Origin: JBDTVS01 sp040007095
Lineage (GTDB): Bacteria > Acidobacteriota > Vicinamibacteria > Vicinamibacterales > CAVVIG01
Assembly (NCBI GenBank): GCA_040007095.1
Contig: JBDTVS010000125.1
Coordinates: forward strand, 1 to 48,096
Length of the DNA: 48,096 nucleotides
Direction: 5' to 3'
Shown here piece after piece: positions 43,840-48,096 of the stretch; position 1 is the stretch's first letter; each line of letters begins with the position of its first letter. Under the pieces are notes generated by a model. That model saw only the letters and a program-made list of their open reading frames with translations. It was not told where the DNA came from and did no database searches. The position numbers and the translations under genes were made by a program.

Positions 43840-44517
43840 GTGGTTGCGGAAGCTGTCTTCAACCGTACAAGCAGTGCGCATTTGATTGCCCGCGGGCACG
43901 TGGCACTGGCGGGCCTGGCACTCGCTTTCGTGTGCGGGCTGGCCGTTCCCGCGACCGCGGGCGCGCCGCGAATCGTCGTGCTCGGCGACAGCCTCACCTC
44001 GGGCCGCGGCATCGGTCGGACGCTGGCCTACCCGGCCGTCCTGCAGGAACGGCTCACCGGAAGCGGTTACGACTACGAAGTCGTCAACGCTGGCGTTTCC
44101 GGGGATACCACGGCGGGCGCACTGCGACGCGTGCATGACGCGCTTGACGGGGACGTCCAGGTGCTCATCCTCGCGCTCGGTGCCAACGACGGCCTGCGCG
44201 GCGTGCGTGTCGAACAACTCACCGCCAATCTGAGCCGGATCATCGAAGCGGCGCAGCAACGCGACATTCGTGTCGTGCTCGTCGGCATGGATGCGTTGCC
44301 CTTGCATGGCTGGGCGTATTCCGTGGCGTTTCATCGCGCGTACGAAGAACTTGCGGCGCGATACCATGTGCCGCTGGTCCCGTTCGTGCTCCTGAACGTC
44401 ATGACCGACCCGACGCTGATGCAACGCGATCGCGTGCATCCCAACGAAGCCGGCGCCCGTGCCATCGCCGAGATCATCTGGCCGTACCTCGAGTCGTGCT
44501 TGCGCCGGACCGCGTAG
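43840..44517 (+). CDS. tesA: SGNH-family arylesterase/lysophospholipase (TesA type)
   Basis: 225 aa. A signal segment (about 20-41) precedes Gly-Asp-Ser-Leu-Thr-Ser-Gly (block I, nucleophile S51), Gly-Val-Ser-Gly-Asp-Thr-Thr (block II), Gly-Ala-Asn-Asp-Gly-Leu-Arg-Gly (block III) and Asp-Arg-Val-His-Pro-Asn (block V, D197 and H200). All catalytic residues are present. It should act in the periplasm as an esterase or lysophospholipase. Confidence 0.93.
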   Translation: MVAEAVFNRTSSAHLIARGHVALAGLALAFVCGLAVPATAGAPRIVVLGDSLTSGRGIGRTLAYPAVLQERLTGSGYDYEVVNAGVSGDTTAGALRRVHDALDGDVQVLILALGANDGLRGVRVEQLTANLSRIIEAAQQRDIRVVLVGMDALPLHGWAYSVAFHRAYEELAARYHVPLVPFVLLNVMTDPTLMQRDRVHPNEAGARAIAEIIWPYLESCLRRTA

Positions 44518-44677
44518 TGGCGGCTCGCGCGTTGGTCCGTTAGCGTCGCGTCCGTCCCACACGTCCCCTGCTCGAAAGAGTTGCTCGAGGAATGTGCGCG
44601 GAGGCTGGCCGCGCGATTCAACATCGTGTTAGCGTTCCACTGCAGGCGGCGTGACCCCGCCCAAGGAGACGGACCCC

Positions 44678-45079
44678 ATGAAATTTCTCATTCGATTCAG
44701 TAACCTCGCGTACGCGCTGATGCGCATGGTGCTGGCGTTCCTGTTCATGAGCCACGGCTATCAACGGGTGTTCACGGGGCCAATCTTTCCGTCGGACTTC
44801 CCGCCGCTGGGCGTCGCGAATGTGCTCGAGGTGATCTTGGGCCCCCTGATCTTTCTCGGATTGTTCACGCCGATCGCGGCCGTCATTGCCAGCGGCGAGA
44901 TGGCGGTCGCCTATTTCCTCGCGCACGTGCCGCGTGGCGGCATGTTGCCGCTCAACAACATGGGCGAGATCACCGTCGCGCTGTCTTTCGGCTTCCTTTA
45001 CATCGCCACTCGTGGGGGCGGCCGCTACAGCCTGGATGCGATGAGGGGCAAAGGCGAGCATCCCGTGGTGAAAGTCTGA
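44678..45079 (+). CDS. DoxX family membrane protein
   Basis: 133 aa from ATG 44678, with AAGGAG about 11 nt upstream. It has four TM helices. Ala-Phe-Leu-Phe-Met-Ser-His-Gly-Tyr in helix 1 and the Leu-Gly-Leu-Phe-Thr-Pro-Ile-Ala-Ala helix-loop match DoxX/DoxD-like proteins, whose members serve oxidoreduction or are of unknown role. A GTG at 44651 is less likely. No redox partner is next to it. Confidence 0.9.
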   Translation: MKFLIRFSNLAYALMRMVLAFLFMSHGYQRVFTGPIFPSDFPPLGVANVLEVILGPLIFLGLFTPIAAVIASGEMAVAYFLAHVPRGGMLPLNNMGEITVALSFGFLYIATRGGGRYSLDAMRGKGEHPVVKV

Positions 45080-45110
45080 CTGCATTCGACGAGCGACGCA
45101 TCCCCGCCGG

Positions 45111-45252
45111 CGGCGTTGCTCCTCGGTCAAATACTCTCGGTATGCTCGGTCGCCCCACCCCAACGCGCTGGGAAACGCGCGCCGGGCGGCCCCGGGGTCG
45201 CGCGTTGCCGGACGGACGCCTCGCCAGTCTCGGTGCGACACCCGACTTTCAC
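45111..45252. repeat. dispersed repeat, copy C
   Basis: Its left part (45111-45152) matches copy B (14721-14762) at 35 of 42 positions. Its right part (45206-45252) matches copy A (9841-9889). About 50 bp between the two parts is specific to this copy. It fills half of the DoxX to PGPGW gap. Confidence 0.6.
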
Positions 45253-45364
45253 CGCGGTCTGCCAGACGGGAACTTGAGGCCGACAGCGGAGCCGAATCGT
45301 CTTCGTCGATGACTCAGCATCGGACACCAGAGAGGCAGCGGGCCACAGCCCGCGAGTCGATCAT

Positions 45365-45607
45365 TTGAAGCGACTGACCAAAATCGTGTTCGGCTTTACG
45401 CTGCTCGCCATCGGCGTGGCGCTGCTCGTTTTGCCCGGTCCCGGCTGGCTGACGATCGCGCTGGGCCTCGCGCTGCTGGCCGGCGAGTTCGTGTGGGCGC
45501 GGAAACTGCTCGACCGGATCAAGCAGGCGGGTGCAATGCTGCGAAAGTCACCACCAGCACATCCCGATACGCCGGCATCGACGGATCGATCGGCTGGACC
45601 GCCGTAA
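45365..45607 (+). CDS. PGPGW transmembrane protein
   Basis: 80 aa from a TTG start. Two hydrophobic helices (about 6-24 and 28-42) are joined by Leu-Pro-Gly-Pro-Gly-Trp, the PF09656 signature, and followed by a charged helix and a Pro/Ser-rich tail. Function unknown. Its last 89 bp overlap the convergent dioxygenase gene, so the tail is encoded opposite the dioxygenase C-terminus. Confidence 0.83.
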   Translation: MKRLTKIVFGFTLLAIGVALLVLPGPGWLTIALGLALLAGEFVWARKLLDRIKQAGAMLRKSPPAHPDTPASTDRSAGPP

Positions 45608-46259
45608 CGCCGTGGGCGACACGGGCGTCATCAAGCAGTGCGGCGTCCAGCGGCTCGATCAGCGTGAACGCCCCGAGTCGCTGCCCACCAGGGCCGTGAA
45701 TCGACGTGGTACCGCGCGCGATGTTGCGGCGCTGCACGAGCAGCACGAGGACATAGTCCACCCCGTCGCGATGCAGGCCCTCAGGGGTCGGCAGTCCCGC
45801 TTCGGTGCCCCGCGCTTCAATCCGAAACTGATGGACCTCCACGCGCCAGGCAGGCGCCGGCGCGGCGCCGCCGAAAAACGCGTGGCAAAACCCCAGGATC
45901 GCCCGCATGGTGGCGCCCCCGCCCACGTCGGCCGCGACCGGCTCGAACCATCGCGCGACACCGCCGTTCAGCGGGTTGTAGTCGAGCGCCTGATAGTGCG
46001 CCTGGTGGGCGCCCCGCCGCACGCCGTCGAAAGTCGAGGCCTCGTACGCCGCGTAGCGGCGCCGGCGGTAGCGTCCGCCGTCCGCCATGTAGGTGTCGAC
46101 CTCCAGATCGTTCCAACTGTCGGCAAAACGAACCCAATCCGATAACGGTCCGAAGGGGGCGAGCATCTCCCGCATCGCGGGGCCGTGCACGAAAGCATAG
46201 CCGTCCCGCACGACCGCTGACTGCACCGCCTCGGTCGTCGCGCACGTCGCGCCGCTCAT
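45519..46259 (-). CDS. 2OG-Fe(II) dioxygenase, amino-acid hydroxylase-like (PF10014)
   Basis: 246 aa. The iron triad is visible: His163-Arg-Asp165 within Pro-Glu-Gly-Leu-His-Arg-Asp-Gly, and His216 in Arg-Val-Ala-His-Gly-Val. Arg232 (Tyr-Arg-Asp-Val-Leu) should bind 2-oxoglutarate. The Arg-Arg-Asn-Ile-x-Arg-Gly block also matches the family, which includes the L-isoleucine hydroxylase of Bacillus. It probably hydroxylates a free aliphatic or sulfur amino acid; the substrate cannot be read from sequence. It is divergent from the VWA gene (48-bp gap). Confidence 0.9.
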   Translation of the reverse strand: MSGATCATTEAVQSAVVRDGYAFVHGPAMREMLAPFGPLSDWVRFADSWNDLEVDTYMADGGRYRRRRYAAYEASTFDGVRRGAHQAHYQALDYNPLNGGVARWFEPVAADVGGGATMRAILGFCHAFFGGAAPAPAWRVEVHQFRIEARGTEAGLPTPEGLHRDGVDYVLVLLVQRRNIARGTTSIHGPGGQRLGAFTLIEPLDAALLDDARVAHGVTAVQPIDPSMPAYRDVLVVTFAALHPPA

Positions 46260-46307
46260 TCGACGATCTTACAGGAAGGCATAGCAACCCGCGTTACCAT
46301 ATGCAGG

Positions 46308-47240
46308 ATGCGTTTTGGATTCGGTCCGGCGCTGTTCGTGCTGGCCGGCTCGGCGGGCACTGCGCTGCTCGCGCAAGGCCAGGTCCTCCGCGACCCGCAC
46401 CTGTATCGTTCCGGCGTCGAGCTCACCAGCATCAACGTGACCGTGCGCGACGCCGACGGACGACTGGTGAGCGGGCTCGCGCGCGAATCGTTCGAAGTGT
46501 TCGAAGACGGCGAGCCACAGACGATCACGCAGTTCACGAGCGAACGGGTACCGGTCAGTCTGGGCGTGCTCCTCGACACGAGCGACAGCATGTTCGGCCG
46601 ACGCCTCGAGGACGCCCGCACCGCGGTCGAGCGCTTCCTGTTCGATCTGCTCGACGCCGACGACGAGTACTTCGTGATGACGTTCAACCATCGCCCGCAT
46701 CTCCTGACGTCGTGGACCAGTACGCCCGACACGGTGCGGAAGGTGTTGCGCGGTGTCAAGCCGATCGGCGCCACGGCCGCCTACGACGCCGTGCTCGCGT
46801 CGCTGCCGATGTTCGCGAAGCGATCGCGCGAGCGCGGGGCGCTGGTCGTCATCTCGGACGGGGCCGACACGGCGAGCGACGCCTCGCTCCGCGACCTGCA
46901 CTCGGCCCTCGCACGCTACGACGTGTTCGTCTACGCGATTGCCATCGACTCGCCGACGTCCCAAGCCATCAACACGCGGGTCAACCCGACATCGTTGCGG
47001 GAGATCACCGACGACAGCGGCGGCCGGACCGAGATCGTGCGCACCAGCGAGGAGCTCGCCGACGCCACCGCCGGCATCGCGGACGAGCTGAATCACCAGT
47101 ATCTGCTCGCCTATTCCTCCTCGCGCACCAGCGACGGGCTCTACCACAGCCTGCGCGTGCGGGTCCGGGGAGCGGACTACAAAGTGCGCGCCCGCAATGG
47201 TTTTGTCGCGACCCCGCCCAGGCGCGCGCCCAACCCGTAA
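46308..47240 (+). CDS. VWFA-related acidobacterial-type secreted protein
   Basis: 310 aa. A signal peptide (about 1-22) precedes a Val-Glu-Leu-Thr-Ser-Ile-Asn-Val-Thr-Val-Arg-Asp strand and Phe-Glu-Val-Phe-Glu-Asp-Gly. The VWA domain has the metal-site Asp-Thr-Ser-Asp-Ser (about 88) and Ile-Ser-Asp-Gly-Ala-Asp-Thr (about 182). The C-terminal Val-Arg-Ala-Arg-Asn-Gly-Phe-Val is usual in the TIGR03436-type proteins described from Acidobacteria. Such proteins probably make metal-dependent protein contacts outside the cytoplasm; the partner is unknown. This gene is the best clue to the host phylum. Confidence 0.93.
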   Translation: MRFGFGPALFVLAGSAGTALLAQGQVLRDPHLYRSGVELTSINVTVRDADGRLVSGLARESFEVFEDGEPQTITQFTSERVPVSLGVLLDTSDSMFGRRLEDARTAVERFLFDLLDADDEYFVMTFNHRPHLLTSWTSTPDTVRKVLRGVKPIGATAAYDAVLASLPMFAKRSRERGALVVISDGADTASDASLRDLHSALARYDVFVYAIAIDSPTSQAINTRVNPTSLREITDDSGGRTEIVRTSEELADATAGIADELNHQYLLAYSSSRTSDGLYHSLRVRVRGADYKVRARNGFVATPPRRAPNP

Positions 47241-47266
47241 CTTCCTGTTCACGACGCATCGAGGCG

Positions 47267-47473
47267 ATGGACGATCAAGGCACGTGCTTGTGGACGCTGC
47301 ACCGCGAAGGGCGCCAAGTGGCGTGTCTGGTCCGCCTCGTGCCGCTGGGGATCGAAGTCGACATCGCCTACGACGGCGAGCCTATCGTGACGCGCGCGTT
47401 CGAAACCGGCGAAGAGGCCCTGCACTGGGCCGAGAAGACCAAGACCGACCGCCGTTCGAAAGGCTGGCAGTAG
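47267..47473 (+). CDS. small hypothetical protein, 68 aa
   Basis: The start is ATG 47267 with GAGG only two bases upstream. The sequence has alternating beta strands (Cys-Leu-Val-Arg-Leu-Val-Pro-Leu-Gly-Ile-Glu-Val-Asp-Ile) followed by a helix (Glu-Glu-Ala-Leu-His-Trp-Ala-Glu) and a Lys/Arg-rich end. It looks like a small soluble fold; no family recognised. It lies 4 bp before the epimerase-like gene and 26 bp after the VWA gene, so cotranscription is likely. Confidence 0.6.
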   Translation: MDDQGTCLWTLHREGRQVACLVRLVPLGIEVDIAYDGEPIVTRAFETGEEALHWAEKTKTDRRSKGWQ

Positions 47474-47477
47474 GGCG

Positions 47478-48096
47478 ATGACCGCCCGGCAGGTCTTCAT
47501 CACCGGCGGGACGGGTTACCTCGGCCGCGAGCTGGTGCCAGCCCTGCTTGCGCGGGGTCACCGCGTCCGGGCGCTGGTCCGCCGGGGTTCGGAAGGCAAG
47601 GCGCCCGCCGGGTGCGAGGTGGTCGTGGGCGACCCGTTCGACCGCCACACGTTCGCCGCCGCCATCGTGCCTTGCGACACGTTCGTTCAGCTGGTCGGCG
47701 TACCCCATCCTTCTCCGCGAAAGGCGCAGCAATTCATCGACATCGACCTGCGATCGGCGCGCGAATCGATTGCCGCCGCGCGCGAACAGCGGGTCGCGCA
47801 TTTCGTGTACATCAGCGTGGCACAGCCGGCGCCGGCGATGCTGGCCTACCAGGCGGCTCGGCGCCAAGCCGAGGAGGCGGTGGCGGCGGCCGGCCTGACG
47901 CACACCATCGTCAGGCCGTGGTACGTCCTCGGTCCCGGCCACCGCTGGCCGTACGTGCTGCTGCCGGTATATGCCGTGCTCGAAGCGCTGCCATCGACGC
48001 GCGACAGCGCGCGGCGTCTGGGCCTCGTGACGCGACCGCAAATGATCGCGGCGCTCGTCGACGCCGTCGAACATCCACCGGCCGTCGATCGAATCG
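47478..48096 (+). CDS. NAD(P)-binding (atypical SDR/epimerase-like) protein, partial
   Basis: 206 residues before the window ends. The N-terminus has Val-Phe-Ile-Thr-Gly-Gly-Thr-Gly-Tyr-Leu-Gly, the glycine-rich Rossmann motif, then Val-Arg-Ala-Leu-Val-Arg and Val-Val-Gly-Asp-Pro. Phe-Val-Tyr-Ile-Ser-Val and a Tyr-x3-Arg motif (in place of Tyr-x3-Lys) resemble atypical SDRs of the NmrA/complex-I assembly type. The C-terminus is outside the window. Confidence 0.85.
   Translation, partial: MTARQVFITGGTGYLGRELVPALLARGHRVRALVRRGSEGKAPAGCEVVVGDPFDRHTFAAAIVPCDTFVQLVGVPHPSPRKAQQFIDIDLRSARESIAAAREQRVAHFVYISVAQPAPAMLAYQAARRQAEEAVAAAGLTHTIVRPWYVLGPGHRWPYVLLPVYAVLEALPSTRDSARRLGLVTRPQMIAALVDAVEHPPAVDRI

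Noticed and set aside
1..48096. CRISPR arrays, tRNA/rRNA genes, phage or intact insertion sequences
   Set aside because: I saw no repeat-spacer pattern, tRNA-like fold, rRNA segment, transposase or integrase anywhere in the window.

Overview
The window is about 48 kb of GC-rich chromosomal DNA. It most likely comes from an Acidobacteriota bacterium, probably class Vicinamibacteria. The grounds are a VWFA-type protein of the kind described in Acidobacteria, the AsmA-like and DUF2330 proteins, the heavy load of two-component genes and the small stress proteins. I see no rRNA, tRNA, CRISPR array, phage or intact insertion sequence. All gene calls rest on reading the translated sequence; no database search was run.

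Region 1 (1-7.2 kb): a truncated sigma-factor gene, a DUF2330 secreted protein and an RnfD-like membrane protein, all on the minus strand, then an AsmA-like protein and a plus-strand class A penicillin-binding protein.

Region 2 (7.2-15.7 kb) is an island of small envelope and stress genes: a 29-aa membrane peptide, an 80-aa disordered protein, CsbD, YtxH, a short proline-rich protein, a one-TM protein, an lmo0937-like membrane protein and a shortened outer-membrane beta-barrel. They surround a Crp/Fnr regulator, a complete sigma-54 activator/response regulator and a short histidine kinase. Five sigma-54-type (-24/-12) promoter sequences lie upstream of five of these transcription units, and a four-repeat Pho-box-like array lies upstream of the activator. 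This looks like a locally encoded sigma-54 envelope-stress regulon and is the most interesting part of the window. A zinc-ribbon peptidase fragment and a receiver-domain fragment show that the island is also decaying.

Region 3 (15.0-25.9 kb): a very large cyclic beta-1,2-glucan synthase (about 2,870 aa), flanked by small membrane proteins, then a DUF3309-like peptide and a single-domain response regulator.

Region 4 (26.1-35.6 kb) is a signalling block: a MetE-like protein translationally coupled to a PAS-PAS-GAF hybrid kinase, a lone receiver, then a YfiR / CHASE8-type hybrid kinase / TonB-dependent receptor operon and another lone receiver.

Region 5 (35.7-48.1 kb): a ferritin-like protein, two multi-spanning GT-C-type glycosyltransferases, a KirBac-type potassium channel, an NTF2-like protein, a PHB-depolymerase-like esterase, a cold-shock protein, an SGNH esterase, DoxX, PGPGW, an amino-acid-hydroxylase-like dioxygenase, a VWA protein and a truncated NAD(P)-binding epimerase-like gene. 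Two families of short dispersed repeats sit in the intergenic gaps.
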